Assembly: GCA_900547125.1 (NCBI GenBank)
Contig: URFU01000067.1
Span: forward strand, 1-12,098
DNA length: 12,098 nt
Reading direction: 5' to 3'
Source of the DNA: an uncultured Collinsella sp.
GTDB taxonomy: Bacteria > Actinomycetota > Coriobacteriia > Coriobacteriales > Coriobacteriaceae
Shown here one piece after another: positions 1 through 7,785 of this stretch. Position 1 is the stretch's first letter. Each line of letters begins with the position of its first letter. The position numbers were made by a program, and so were the translations under genes. The notes beneath the pieces are model-generated. The model ran no database searches. It saw only the letters and a program-made list of their open reading frames with translations, and was not told the DNA's origin.

Positions 1-2
1 TC

Positions 3-1154
3 GTGGCCTTTTTTATCCTGGTTGGTCGGTCCTCGTCCTTTCGCATCCAGCGTTTCTCGGGCACGGCGGCGCTCGTACTGCTGGGTGGCGCATTCTTTGC
101 CGTCTCGTATGCGTTGCGCGTGCCCTGGGCATGGAGGCTCAACTTTTCGCTCGTCTATTGCGTCCTGTGCGTGGTGGCGATGGAAATCTGTCTCGATTGC
201 GGTGTCATTCCGTCGTATCACGACATCGCCGGCATCTTCGACACCTTGCCGCTCGACCTCAAAGTTCTAACGCGCGACCTGCAGGAGGTCTATGCCACGC
301 CGGTGTCAAAGCCAATGCCGGTAGGCGTGCGCGAGGAGTTGCGGACCCAGGAGCACGGCCGCGCCCATGCCTTTGCCGTGGCGTCCGATCCCAATGTGAT
401 GTACCGTGCCTTTCCGCTGCTGGGTGGATCGGCGCTGCTTGCCCAAGACGTGTCGGAGCTCAACGAGCTTAACCGTGAACTGGCGCATCGTCGCATGGAG
501 CTGCAGCGTCAAAACGAGCTACTCGCCGCCGACTACGACCTTAAGACGCACCTGGCAGATCAAGAGGCCGAGACCTTGCTGGTCCAAGATGTGGACCAGG
601 CGCTTGCCCGCGCGCTCGAAGGGATGTACGACCTGCTGAGCTCGCTGCCGCCGTTGACCGACGAAGCGTCTTCGCACGAGCGTTACCGCATGCTGCAGCG
701 CGCCAAGATGCTCGTCGCCTATTGCAAGCGCAAGGGGTCGCTCACGTTGGCACAGCACGGGGAGAGCGGTTTTGATCGCGACCGCATTCAGCTCATTGCC
801 AACGAGCTCGCAAGCGACCTGCGCACCATCGATATCGATTGCGCCTCGATTATCGCCATACGGCGCCCGATGCACGCCAGTACGGTAAGCGCCCTGTACG
901 ACTGCGTGTATGACTTTGCGTTTTTTGCCTACACCACCGACCATCCGGCGCTTATGTATCACTTGGGCGACCATGACCGATGCAGTGTCGAGCTGCGCGC
1001 CACGCTTTTTTCCAACGACGATGAAGATCTTTCGCAGACGCCCGCTGCGCAAGAGCTCGAAAGCGCTCTGCAAGGGCGCAACGTGGCATACCGCCTTGAG
1101 GGCGAGCCCGGCCAGCTGCGCATGATCGTCTTGATGCCGAGGGCGGGTGAGTGA
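3..1154 (+). CDS. Membrane sensor-like protein, probable degenerate histidine-kinase relative (5' end missing)
   Basis: The frame is open to the left edge, so the GTG at position 3 is probably not the true start and the N-terminus is probably missing. Residue numbers count from that GTG. Two hydrophobic segments are visible (about 22-38 and 47-64), then a soluble region, a likely coiled coil (about 148-190, rich in Glu, Leu, Arg and Gln), and a C-terminal domain of about 190 residues. The layout (membrane helices, linker, coiled coil, C-terminal domain) mirrors the kinase encoded next. However, I see no phospho-acceptor H-box, no N-box Asn and no glycine-rich ATP lid; the segment around 293-310 (STVSALYDCVYDFAFF) sits where a kinase N-box would be. 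The stop overlaps the next gene by 4 bp, so the two are probably translated together. It may be a catalytically dead partner or input subunit of the kinase. The family is not recognised by name and the function is inferred from context. Confidence 0.75.
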   Translation: MAFFILVGRSSSFRIQRFSGTAALVLLGGAFFAVSYALRVPWAWRLNFSLVYCVLCVVAMEICLDCGVIPSYHDIAGIFDTLPLDLKVLTRDLQEVYATPVSKPMPVGVREELRTQEHGRAHAFAVASDPNVMYRAFPLLGGSALLAQDVSELNELNRELAHRRMELQRQNELLAADYDLKTHLADQEAETLLVQDVDQALARALEGMYDLLSSLPPLTDEASSHERYRMLQRAKMLVAYCKRKGSLTLAQHGESGFDRDRIQLIANELASDLRTIDIDCASIIAIRRPMHASTVSALYDCVYDFAFFAYTTDHPALMYHLGDHDRCSVELRATLFSNDDEDLSQTPAAQELESALQGRNVAYRLEGEPGQLRMIVLMPRAGE

Positions 1155-2650
1155 CGATGCAGATTTCGCTCATCCTTCCCCAAATCGTTGCGCTCGATGT
1201 TGTCTTTGCCCTGGCTGCGTGTCTGCAGACGATCCACGTCCCGCTCATCGCTTCGCGCCGCTCGTCCTATAACCGAAAGGTGATTTGCGCCTACGAGGCG
1301 AGCCTTGTGCTTCACCTGATGATTTCGGCGCTCATCTTATTCGCGTCGTCTAGCTCGTATCTGGTGGCGCCGCTTGACGTTTGCGCCAGGGCAATGGGCG
1401 GAGTGCTGTGGCTCAATGCCGCGATCTTTGCCTATGGCGTGGTACTTATGGTGCACTATCGTCGCCCCGTCATGCTGGCCGAACTGTTGCTCGTTGCCGC
1501 CGTAACGCCGCCAATGGTTGTTGTTATGGGCTCGGCGTGGACCGTTGTCCTTATCGCAGAGGGAGCGTTCTTCCTGTTCCGCTCCATCGCGGCGCTCTTG
1601 ATGGACGTCCGTAACCGCCAGGAAGATATCACCATGTTCTCGACGATCGAGACCATCAACGTGATTCCCGTGGGCATTCTGTATCTAGACCCGAGGGGCC
1701 GTCCGCTGCTCATGAACCGCTGCATGCGCAAAAACCTGGTGGAACTTCATATGCCCACCGATCTGCGTGACATGAGCAGCACATGGAACGACCTGCGCAA
1801 ACTTAGCATGCAAATGCCCGAAAGCAGCAAGAACCGCGTGCGCATTAATCTGGACCGCTTTGGTGAGGCGCGCGTTGTGGTCGAGGTTTCTCCCGCCGAG
1901 ATTCGCTTGTTTGTGCACGATGACGTTATGGTTTCGGGCCGCCTCTTCGAGCGCATTATCGGTCTGGATGTAACAGAGTATGCGCATGCCCATGATCGCC
2001 TGGCGCAAGCCAACCACCTGCTTGAGCTTGCGGGCCAAGAGCTCCAAGCCCAGATCGAAGAAGTCAAAAAAGTTGCTGACAATGCGGCCTATCTGCGTAT
2101 GCGCGCTCGCGTGCACGACGTGATTGGCCAGCGCCTGTCCATTCTTCATCGCTATTTGGAGGAGGGGCGCCTGGATGACGAGTCACTCGAGCAGATCGAC
2201 CCACTGCTGCGCTCAATCGCTGCCGATCTGCGCAGCGGTGGTGCCAGCGAGCCTGCAGAGCAGCTGGGTGATATCGTCCATGCTTTTGGCCTGGTGAGTG
2301 TGCAGATCGATGTTGAGGGCGCGCTGCCTGAGGATGCGCGTGTCGCCGCCGCATTTTTGCAGATTATCCGCGAGGCCTCGACCAATGCCACCAAGCATGC
2401 GCAGGCGCATCGGGTCCACGTGCGCCTGTGGCAGGAGGGGGCGGATGCTGGCACCGTCGCGCACATGACGATTTCTAACGACGGGTCCCCGGCCCCCGTA
2501 TCGTATCGCGAGGGAACGGGTATCCCAGGTATGAGGCATGTCGCGCAAGATCTGGGTGGCAGCCTAGAGGTCCACGCCGCCCCGCCCTTTACGCTTACGG
2601 TATCCATTCCACTTACGCCCAACGCCGCTGTTCGGAGGAGAAGCTCATGA
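1151..2650 (+). CDS. Membrane sensor histidine kinase, HisKA_3 (NarL/LiaS) type
   Basis: A 499-residue sensor kinase that should autophosphorylate on His and pass the phosphate to the regulator encoded next. About five hydrophobic helices fill residues 5-150. A PAS-like linker (about 158-275) and a coiled coil (about 280-312) follow. The dimerisation/phosphotransfer motif RVHDVIGQRLS places the acceptor at His322, typical of HisKA_3 kinases. The HATPase domain shows an N-box (REASTNATKH, Asn412), an NDG motif (443-445) and a glycine-rich lid (GTGIPGM, 455-461), so it looks catalytically intact. The start is GTG at 1151, giving a 4-bp overlap with the upstream gene; ATG at 1157 is a plausible alternative that removes two residues. 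The stop overlaps the regulator start in an ATGA. The signal sensed cannot be read from the sequence; the membrane helices have almost no extracellular loops, suggesting an intramembrane or cytoplasmic input. Confidence 0.92.
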   Translation: MTMQISLILPQIVALDVVFALAACLQTIHVPLIASRRSSYNRKVICAYEASLVLHLMISALILFASSSSYLVAPLDVCARAMGGVLWLNAAIFAYGVVLMVHYRRPVMLAELLLVAAVTPPMVVVMGSAWTVVLIAEGAFFLFRSIAALLMDVRNRQEDITMFSTIETINVIPVGILYLDPRGRPLLMNRCMRKNLVELHMPTDLRDMSSTWNDLRKLSMQMPESSKNRVRINLDRFGEARVVVEVSPAEIRLFVHDDVMVSGRLFERIIGLDVTEYAHAHDRLAQANHLLELAGQELQAQIEEVKKVADNAAYLRMRARVHDVIGQRLSILHRYLEEGRLDDESLEQIDPLLRSIAADLRSGGASEPAEQLGDIVHAFGLVSVQIDVEGALPEDARVAAAFLQIIREASTNATKHAQAHRVHVRLWQEGADAGTVAHMTISNDGSPAPVSYREGTGIPGMRHVAQDLGGSLEVHAAPPFTLTVSIPLTPNAAVRRRSS

Positions 2651-3270
2651 TTCGCGTCCTTATAGTCGAAGACCAGGCCATTCTGCGCGAGAGCCTGGCG
2701 CGCTCCGTTGGCGACCAGCCCGATATGACCGTTGTTTCAGCCATCGCCGATGCCTCCGAGGCCTTGGGTGTCGCGCTCAAGGAGCGTCCGGACATGATAC
2801 TGATGGACGTATGTACCGAGCACGATTCAAACGGCATCGTGGCGGCGGCGCGCATCAAGGAGCAGCTGCCCGAGTGCCGCATCATTATCATGACCGGCAT
2901 GCCCGAGATCACCTTTGTCGATCAGGCCCGCGAGGCGGGCGTCGATAGCTTTGTGTACAAGAACGTCGGTATCGACGAGCTGTTCGCCGTGATGCGCTCC
3001 ACGCTGGCGGGCTATTGCACGTTTCCCAAGCCGCCCGAGAGCATTTTTTCGGGCACGGCGGCACTCGACGATGTCGAGCTGTCGATTTTGCGCCTTGCCT
3101 GCGAGGGCAAGAGCCGACGCGAGATCGCGGCCGAGTTGTTTATGAGCGAGGGCACCATCAAGCGCCGCATTTCGGAGATCCTGAGCAAGACCGGCTACGA
3201 CAACATCATGCGTCTTGCCGTGCATGCGGTGACCGAAGGCAGCATCGTCCCCAACATGGAGCGCCCGTAG
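2647..3270 (+). CDS. Response regulator, NarL/FixJ family (REC + LuxR-type HTH)
   Basis: A 207-residue transcription factor, the partner of the kinase just upstream. The receiver domain (residues 1-120) has all the expected conserved positions: acidic pocket Glu8/Asp9, phospho-acceptor Asp54 (ILMDVC), Thr83 and Lys105. After a short linker, a LuxR-type helix-turn-helix domain occupies about 140-200, including the pattern LACEGKSRREIAAELFMSEG, where the recognition helix follows. The length is normal for the family. The start overlaps the kinase stop (ATGA at 2647-2650), and a GGAGGAG ribosome binding site lies 6 bases upstream, inside the kinase gene. Its target genes are unknown. The nearby operon on the opposite strand is a possible target, but no binding site was identified. 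Confidence 0.94.
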   Translation: MIRVLIVEDQAILRESLARSVGDQPDMTVVSAIADASEALGVALKERPDMILMDVCTEHDSNGIVAAARIKEQLPECRIIIMTGMPEITFVDQAREAGVDSFVYKNVGIDELFAVMRSTLAGYCTFPKPPESIFSGTAALDDVELSILRLACEGKSRREIAAELFMSEGTIKRRISEILSKTGYDNIMRLAVHAVTEGSIVPNMERP

Positions 3271-3309
3271 TCGGTGTGCCGCCCGTGCTCCAACGCCGAA
3301 GATAGGTCG

Positions 3310-3338
3310 CCCGCCGTTTTGCATCAGAAAACGGCGGG
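3310..3338. terminator. Perfect 11-bp hairpin after the two-component operon
   Basis: The arms CCCGCCGTTTT (3310-3320) and AAAACGGCGGG (3328-3338) are exact complements around a 7-base loop. It lies 39 bases after the response-regulator stop. No U-run follows on either strand, so a classical intrinsic terminator is not certain. It may work together with the next hairpin or serve as an RNA 3'-end stabiliser. Confidence 0.5.
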
Positions 3339-3375
3339 AGGCCTGCTTGTATGGGCAGTGCTGTCGGCATAAAAC

Positions 3376-3410
3376 GACGGGGCCGCAGGATCAACTCCTG
3401 CGGCCCCGTC
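3376..3410 (-). terminator. Intrinsic terminator of the SPFH/zinc-ribbon/lipoprotein operon
   Basis: A perfect 15-bp GC-rich stem (3376-3390 with 3396-3410) surrounds a 5-base loop. Read on the - strand it is followed by GTTTTAT, the expected U-rich run, and it starts 48 bases after the lipoprotein stop. It could also stop + strand transcription from the two-component operon, since the operons converge here, although the U-run is on the - strand side. Confidence 0.85.
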
Positions 3411-3458
3411 TGGTGTGCGCGGAAGTGTCCGCCAACCCGCGGCAGAAGTTACGTGCCG

Positions 3459-4301
3459 TTACGCGATGGTTGCGCTGTAGGAGGCGACGTCCTCGTAGGA
3501 ATCGGTCAGGTAGGCGTCGATGCCGATGGTCGTATTGACGAGGTCGTCAAGGCTGCCAAGCTCGCCGCTCGAGAATGTGAATTCCTCGGTGGCGTTGGTG
3601 CCGGGCATCAGGTGAGCCGAGAACCAGGGTTCCTTCATGGTGCCGTTGACGTTGGTCTTGCCGGAAGGAGCGTAGAAGGTCAGGTCCTTGTCGCTCTTGT
3701 TGGTGATGTTGACGACAAAGCCGATGTCGCCCCAGTCGTCCTTGAACTTCTCGGTGATGGTGATGGTGCACAGGTCGTCATCGGCGACGGTGACGGCGGG
3801 GGAGATTTCGATGCTCTGGACGTCGTCGTCTTCGACGGCCTCATCGATCTCTTCTTCCTTCTCGGCGTTCTCGCGATCCTTCTTCACCGTACCGGACAGA
3901 TCCTTGTCGGACTTCGTAAAGATAAGCTTGTCGCCTTCCACCTCGAGGACGAGCTTGTCGTCCTTGAGCTTCAGGTCGTGCGACTCATCTTCGGCGGTAA
4001 TCGTTACGGTGGTGGCGTCCTTGGCCTCCCATTTCAGGTCGGCGACCTCAAGGAACATGTCGAGGACGCCCGTGCCGTCTTCGTCGAGGATCAGGATACA
4101 GTTGAGGCCCCACTCCTTGAGCATATCCATATACTCATCGGTGAGCTCTTCGCCGTCCAAGGTTCCACCCGAGTACTGCCAGCTGCCGACGAAGTTGGCC
4201 TTGGGGTCCTTGCCGCCGCCGCTGCAGCCCGTCAGGGCAAAGGCGAGCGCCAGGACGCATGTCAGGAATGCGAGTACGGACTTTTTGAACGTTGTCTTCA
4301 T
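3459..4301 (-). CDS. Secreted lipoprotein with acidic linker, two-domain (unknown function)
   Basis: A 280-residue exported lipoprotein. The N-terminus has a Lys-rich start, a hydrophobic stretch (8-22) and the lipobox LTGC with the lipidated Cys26, followed by a Ser-Gly-rich tether, so the mature protein should be anchored on the outer face of the membrane. Domain 1 (about 36-130) starts FVGSWQYSGG and is rich in alternating beta-strand-like segments, reminiscent of lipocalin-like lipoprotein domains. A highly acidic linker (about 142-162) leads to domain 2 (about 165-280), which resembles extracellular Ig-like domains of the DUF4352/DUF5067 kind (FVVNITNKSDKDLTFYAPSG). A strong AAAGGAGG ribosome binding site sits 5 bases before the ATG. 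It is the last gene of the - strand operon, 80 bp after the SPFH gene and directly before the terminator. The domain names are tentative. The role is unknown, possibly sensing or protecting the envelope surface. Confidence 0.88.
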   Translation of the reverse strand: MKTTFKKSVLAFLTCVLALAFALTGCSGGGKDPKANFVGSWQYSGGTLDGEELTDEYMDMLKEWGLNCILILDEDGTGVLDMFLEVADLKWEAKDATTVTITAEDESHDLKLKDDKLVLEVEGDKLIFTKSDKDLSGTVKKDRENAEKEEEIDEAVEDDDVQSIEISPAVTVADDDLCTITITEKFKDDWGDIGFVVNITNKSDKDLTFYAPSGKTNVNGTMKEPWFSAHLMPGTNATEEFTFSSGELGSLDDLVNTTIGIDAYLTDSYEDVASYSATIA

Positions 4302-4381
4302 GGTGTCCTCCTTTATCGAACGAAACCCATAGAAGCAAATGCAGGGGTGGCGGAACCCCCGCCAATTACCAGATAAAGGGG

Positions 4382-5623
4382 CTAGGGCCTGGGTGTTCCG
4401 CAGTTGCTGCAGAACTTGCCGCCGTTTTCGCTACCGCAGTTGGGGCAGAACCACTTGGCCGGTGCCGGGGCGGGTGCGGGGCTGCCGCACTCGGAGCAGA
4501 ACTTGCCGGTGTTGGTGGCGCCGCAGCTGCAGGTCCATGCGCCGGCCGCAGGTGCGGCAGCGGGTGCCGGTGCCGGGGCGGGTGCCGGAGCCGGTTGCGG
4601 GGCGGCCTGCTGCTGCGCCTGGCCGGCGGCGAACAGCTGGCTGGCATTCATGCCGCCCATGCCGCCTGCCATGCCCATGCCCATAAAGCCGGCCATCGCT
4701 CCGTTGGGGTTGGCGGCTGCCGCGCGCATCGCGTCGCTCTGAGCGCTGGCGATGTTGGCGGCCGCCATGGTGGGATCGCGCATGACCGCGGCCTTCTGCA
4801 GGTCCTTGATCATCTGCTCGTCTTCTTGTGAGGCGGCGATGGAGTTGACGCCAAAGCTCACGATCTCGACACCACGCAGGTCGCGCCAGTCGGCCGAGAG
4901 GACCTCGTTGAGCGCACGGGCGAGCTCGGTGGTGTGGCCGGGGATGGCACTGTAGCGGATGCCCATCTCCGAGATCTTGGCAAAGGCGGGCTGCAGAGCG
5001 GTGAGCAGCTCGGACTTAAGCTGACTGTCGATCTTGTCGCGCGTGTAGCTATCGGTCACGTTGCCGCACACGTTGGTGTAGAACAGCAGCGGGTTGGTGA
5101 TGCGGTACGAATACTCGCCGTTGCAGCGAACGGAGATGTCGACATCCAGGCCAATGTTGTTATCGACCACGCGGAAGGGCACAGGCGAGGCGGTGCCGTA
5201 CTTGTTGCCGATGATCTCCTTGGTGTTGATAAAGTAGACGCGCTGGTCTTTGCCGGCGTCGCCGCCAAAGGTAAAGCGGCTGCCGATATTGGCGAAGGTC
5301 TCCTTGATGGAGTCGCCAAGGTTACCGCTGAAGACGCTCGGCTCGCTGCCGGTGTCAAAGACGAACTCGCCGGGCTCCAGCGCGACCTCGATGATCTTGC
5401 CGTTTTGCACCACGAGCATGCCTTGGCCGTCGTTGACGGCGATGACCGAGCCGTTGGAGATGACGTTGTCCTCGCCGCGCGTGTTGGAGCTGCGGCCGCC
5501 GGTGCGCTTGCTGCCCTTGCAGGCCAAGACGTCAGCGGGCATCGATTCGCAATAGATAAATTCCTTCCACTGGTCGGCCATGACGCCGCCGGCGGCTCCC
5601 AATCCAGCTTTCAAGAGTCCCAT
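4382..5623 (-). CDS. SPFH (band 7) domain protein with two C-terminal zinc ribbons, YdjI-like
   Basis: A 413-residue protein of the bacterial SPFH family that includes B. subtilis YdjI (often annotated 'virion core protein'). SPFH proteins form membrane-associated scaffolds. YdjI is known to help bring PspA to stressed membrane. The start MGLLKAGLGAAGGVMADQWKE is characteristic. The SPFH domain covers about 50-270, with a helical tail to about 300. A Gly/Met/Ala-rich stretch (304-325) and a Pro-Ala repeat linker (342-360) follow. The C-terminus carries two zinc ribbons: Cys365, 367, 376 and 379 (CSCG...CSEC), and Cys393, 396, 405 and 408 (CPNC...CSNC). No transmembrane helix is evident. An AAGGAAG ribosome binding site lies 7 bases before the ATG. 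It sits 48 bp after the zinc-ribbon membrane gene, in the same operon. Family assignment is strong; a stress role is inferred from relatives. Confidence 0.92.
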   Translation of the reverse strand: MGLLKAGLGAAGGVMADQWKEFIYCESMPADVLACKGSKRTGGRSSNTRGEDNVISNGSVIAVNDGQGMLVVQNGKIIEVALEPGEFVFDTGSEPSVFSGNLGDSIKETFANIGSRFTFGGDAGKDQRVYFINTKEIIGNKYGTASPVPFRVVDNNIGLDVDISVRCNGEYSYRITNPLLFYTNVCGNVTDSYTRDKIDSQLKSELLTALQPAFAKISEMGIRYSAIPGHTTELARALNEVLSADWRDLRGVEIVSFGVNSIAASQEDEQMIKDLQKAAVMRDPTMAAANIASAQSDAMRAAAANPNGAMAGFMGMGMAGGMGGMNASQLFAAGQAQQQAAPQPAPAPAPAPAPAAAPAAGAWTCSCGATNTGKFCSECGSPAPAPAPAKWFCPNCGSENGGKFCSNCGTPRP

Positions 5624-5671
5624 GGTGATCTTCCTTTCTCGTCAAAGGCCGGGTGGTATTGGTCAGAATGG

Positions 5672-6994
5672 CTAATCGTCCTTGTTGTCCTTCATGACAA
5701 CGGTGGTCTCGGTGTGGCTGAAGGTGTCGTGCTTCTCGGTCAGGTCGAGCTCGCCGCAGTAGCAATCGGCGTGGGTGGCCTCGTTGGCCGTCTTGAGCTG
5801 GCCCACCAGCAGCACGTCTGCGATGATCACGATGATCAGCGGCGCGACGATGTTGATGAGGATGCCCTCGACATCGAAGGTGAGGTAGTCCGGATCGAAG
5901 GCATTCCCACCCATAAAGAGAATCTGAGAGAGGACAAACCCGATCACAAAGAACAGCACCGAGGCGATGGCGAGCTTGGGCTTGGAGCAGGGGAGCTCGC
6001 CGACCATGCGACCGGTCTGGCCGTTCATGGCAAACAGATAACTCTTGCCGTTCCACGAGGTAGAGAGCATCCACACGGGGAACAGGGCGTAGTCGCTGTC
6101 TTCCCAGGTGTAGTCGAGCTGCTTGCTTTCGACCGTGGCATCGTCATATTCGTCGACGACGGTCTCGCGCAAGGCCGAGATCGTGCTCTCCTCCATGCGG
6201 CGCTCAGCACGCGCCTTGCAGGTCTCGCAATCCTCGTCATAGCGGTTGGCGATGTAGCCGGGCATATAGGCGACCGAGAACGGGCGCAGCGCGTCGTAGT
6301 CAAACGGCTCGATGGCGTCCATGTGGCCGTCGGGCATCTTGGACGATCCGTCGACGGGCACGCGCTTAAACGAGATATTGCCCTTACGGTAGGCGTCGTA
6401 GTGGTCGGTGGTCGTGACGGTGCGGTCGGATTCCTCGGTCACGGTCTCGTTGGTCGCGTCAAAGTACACTTCGCCGTCAACGCGGGCGCCGTAGAGCCAA
6501 AACGGCACGTAAACGCCTTGGACCTCGTCGATGTGGTTGCCGGTGACAAAGCTCTTGGGCAGCAGGATCTTGCCCTTGTAGTGGTCTTTGAGCGCGGCCA
6601 TGACATCGTCGCGCCCGAGCTTAAACGGAATCACCAGGTCGGGTGAGAAGTCGCCCGAGAGCTGGCCGGGTGCTACGGCGGAGTTGCCGCAGTATGGGCA
6701 GGTGGTGACGGCGACGGTGCCGTCCGAGACCAGCTCGGCACCGCACGACGAGCAGATGTAGCCGGCGTTTTGAGCCAGCTCCTGCACGGCATCGTCGACA
6801 GCAGGCTTGGGGGCCGCGGCTGCCGCATCGGCTTTGGCATCGGCCTTGTCCTGGCGCTCGCGATAGAGGGCCTCGACTTCTTCGACTTCAAAGCGCGAAT
6901 CGCAGTAGTCGCAGACGAGCTTTTGCTCGGCGCTGGCAAAATGAAGGGGGCCGCCACATGCGGGGCACTGATAGTTGACGCTTTCGAAGGCCAT
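5672..6994 (-). CDS. Double zinc-ribbon membrane protein, YdjG-like (TFIIB-type zinc ribbon)
   Basis: A 440-residue protein. Two four-Cys zinc ribbons lie at the N-terminus: Cys10, 13, 28 and 31 (CPAC...CDYC), and Cys81, 84, 99 and 102 (CSSC...CPYC). They are separated by an Ala/Lys-rich linker. A large domain (about 115-335) contains the family signature VYVPFWLYGA (161-170) and ALFPVWMLSTSWNGKSYLFA (303-322), then NGQTGRMVGELP. Two transmembrane helices follow (about 341-361 and 377-400), with a charged C-terminal tail. Homologues are often misannotated as PriA helicase because of the Cys clusters; there is no helicase motif here. In B. subtilis the related YdjG works with YdjH and PspA at the membrane. 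A GAAAGG ribosome binding site precedes the ATG. The gene lies 24 bp after the DUF4428-type gene and 48 bp before the SPFH gene, so all three are probably co-transcribed. It probably acts at the cytoplasmic membrane face. Confidence 0.88.
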   Translation of the reverse strand: MAFESVNYQCPACGGPLHFASAEQKLVCDYCDSRFEVEEVEALYRERQDKADAKADAAAAAPKPAVDDAVQELAQNAGYICSSCGAELVSDGTVAVTTCPYCGNSAVAPGQLSGDFSPDLVIPFKLGRDDVMAALKDHYKGKILLPKSFVTGNHIDEVQGVYVPFWLYGARVDGEVYFDATNETVTEESDRTVTTTDHYDAYRKGNISFKRVPVDGSSKMPDGHMDAIEPFDYDALRPFSVAYMPGYIANRYDEDCETCKARAERRMEESTISALRETVVDEYDDATVESKQLDYTWEDSDYALFPVWMLSTSWNGKSYLFAMNGQTGRMVGELPCSKPKLAIASVLFFVIGFVLSQILFMGGNAFDPDYLTFDVEGILINIVAPLIIVIIADVLLVGQLKTANEATHADCYCGELDLTEKHDTFSHTETTVVMKDNKDD

Positions 6995-7018
6995 GATCGG
7001 TCCTTTCGCTGCCGGAGG

Positions 7019-7756
7019 CTATGCGCCGATGGCGCCGCCGCAGTATTCGCAGCGCCCGCTGGCATCGGGAATGGTGGTTGCACCGCAGAAGGGGCAGGTG
7101 ACCGCGGTCTTGGGGGCCTTAGCGGCCACGACGCTGTCGCGCGTCTCCTGACGCAGCTGCACCAGCGCGTCGCGGACCTCGGTTGCCTGGCGCTTGGCCT
7201 CGCGGTATTCGATGGAACCGCGCTGGTCGATGGTGGAGTCGTTCACGCGCAGGTTGATCTCGGTAAAGTACGGCGTGTTGACGTGGATGGTCAGATTAAA
7301 GTCGTAATCCAGGTCATAGCGCGGCGGGTTGTAGCTCTCGCGCTCACCGTCCTTGGTCTCGCGATAGATCTCGGTGCGATGCTCGTCGATATCCATATCG
7401 CAGCCGAGTACCTGTGAGAACTCGATGATGTCGGGATTGGCGTCGCGCCAGCGGCTCTGCGAGGTAATGATCAGCAGGCCCGCGTCTTCGTCGAGCATGA
7501 TGTTGGTGCGCCCGGCAGAGAGCGTGCGCGTGGGGTTGAACGACGCCAGGCGTTCGGCATTGGCCTCGCGGTAGGCGAGTTGCTCGCGGATATCGTCCGC
7601 GGTGCTGGAGCGATGGCCGTGGAAGAAGGGGGAGAGCTTGCCGGCGCACTCTTTGCACAGGTAGCCCTCGCTGATCTTGGTCTTTCCCAAAAGTCCCAGC
7701 TCGGTACCGCAAATCGCGCACTCTTTCTTCTCGAACATCTTGTCAAAGAAGCCCAT
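7019..7756 (-). CDS. DUF4428-type zinc-ribbon protein, first gene of the SPFH operon
   Basis: A 245-residue, probably cytoplasmic protein with a zinc-binding cluster at each end. The N-terminal DUF4428-like motif is ECAICG...LCKEC (Cys13, 16, 34, 37), preceded by MGFFDKMFEKK. The C-terminal ribbon is CPFCG...CEYCGG (Cys221, 224, 236, 239). The middle (about 75-175) is a beta-rich domain with repeated hydrophobic strands (NIMLDEDAGLLIIT, NLTIHVN, TEINLRV), as in short PH-like domains found beside DUF4428. A helical, charged stretch (about 180-212) joins it to the last ribbon. A GGGAGG ribosome binding site lies 6 bases before the ATG. This is the promoter-proximal gene of the operon; I could not pick out a convincing promoter in the 240 bp upstream. 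The molecular function is unknown. Its constant company with SPFH and zinc-ribbon membrane proteins suggests a shared membrane-associated complex. Confidence 0.88.
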   Translation of the reverse strand: MGFFDKMFEKKECAICGTELGLLGKTKISEGYLCKECAGKLSPFFHGHRSSTADDIREQLAYREANAERLASFNPTRTLSAGRTNIMLDEDAGLLIITSQSRWRDANPDIIEFSQVLGCDMDIDEHRTEIYRETKDGERESYNPPRYDLDYDFNLTIHVNTPYFTEINLRVNDSTIDQRGSIEYREAKRQATEVRDALVQLRQETRDSVVAAKAPKTAVTCPFCGATTIPDASGRCEYCGGAIGA

Positions 7757-7785
7757 GGCTGCCTCCCATCAACAGGTAGCGTGTG

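Noticed and set aside
4343..4366. Hairpin-like GC-rich sequence between the SPFH and lipoprotein genes as a terminator
   Set aside because: The stems are only 5-6 bp, compete with one another, and have no U-run on the - strand. Read-through into the lipoprotein gene seems more likely.
3351..4376. A 341-codon open frame on the + strand opposite the lipoprotein gene
   Set aside because: The - strand gene has a lipobox, a strong ribosome binding site and a terminator. The + strand product is Val/Gly/Asp-rich and runs through the terminator hairpin.
4934..6646. A 570-codon open frame on the + strand opposite the SPFH and zinc-ribbon membrane genes
   Set aside because: The - strand frames encode recognisable families with zinc ribbons and good ribosome binding sites. 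The + strand product is Val/Gly/Asp-rich low-complexity sequence of the kind made by antisense frames in GC-rich genes, and it spans two genes and their gap.
5672..6994. PriA-like helicase assignment for the double zinc-ribbon protein
   Set aside because: Only the Cys clusters resemble PriA. There are no Walker or helicase motifs, and the two C-terminal membrane helices do not fit.
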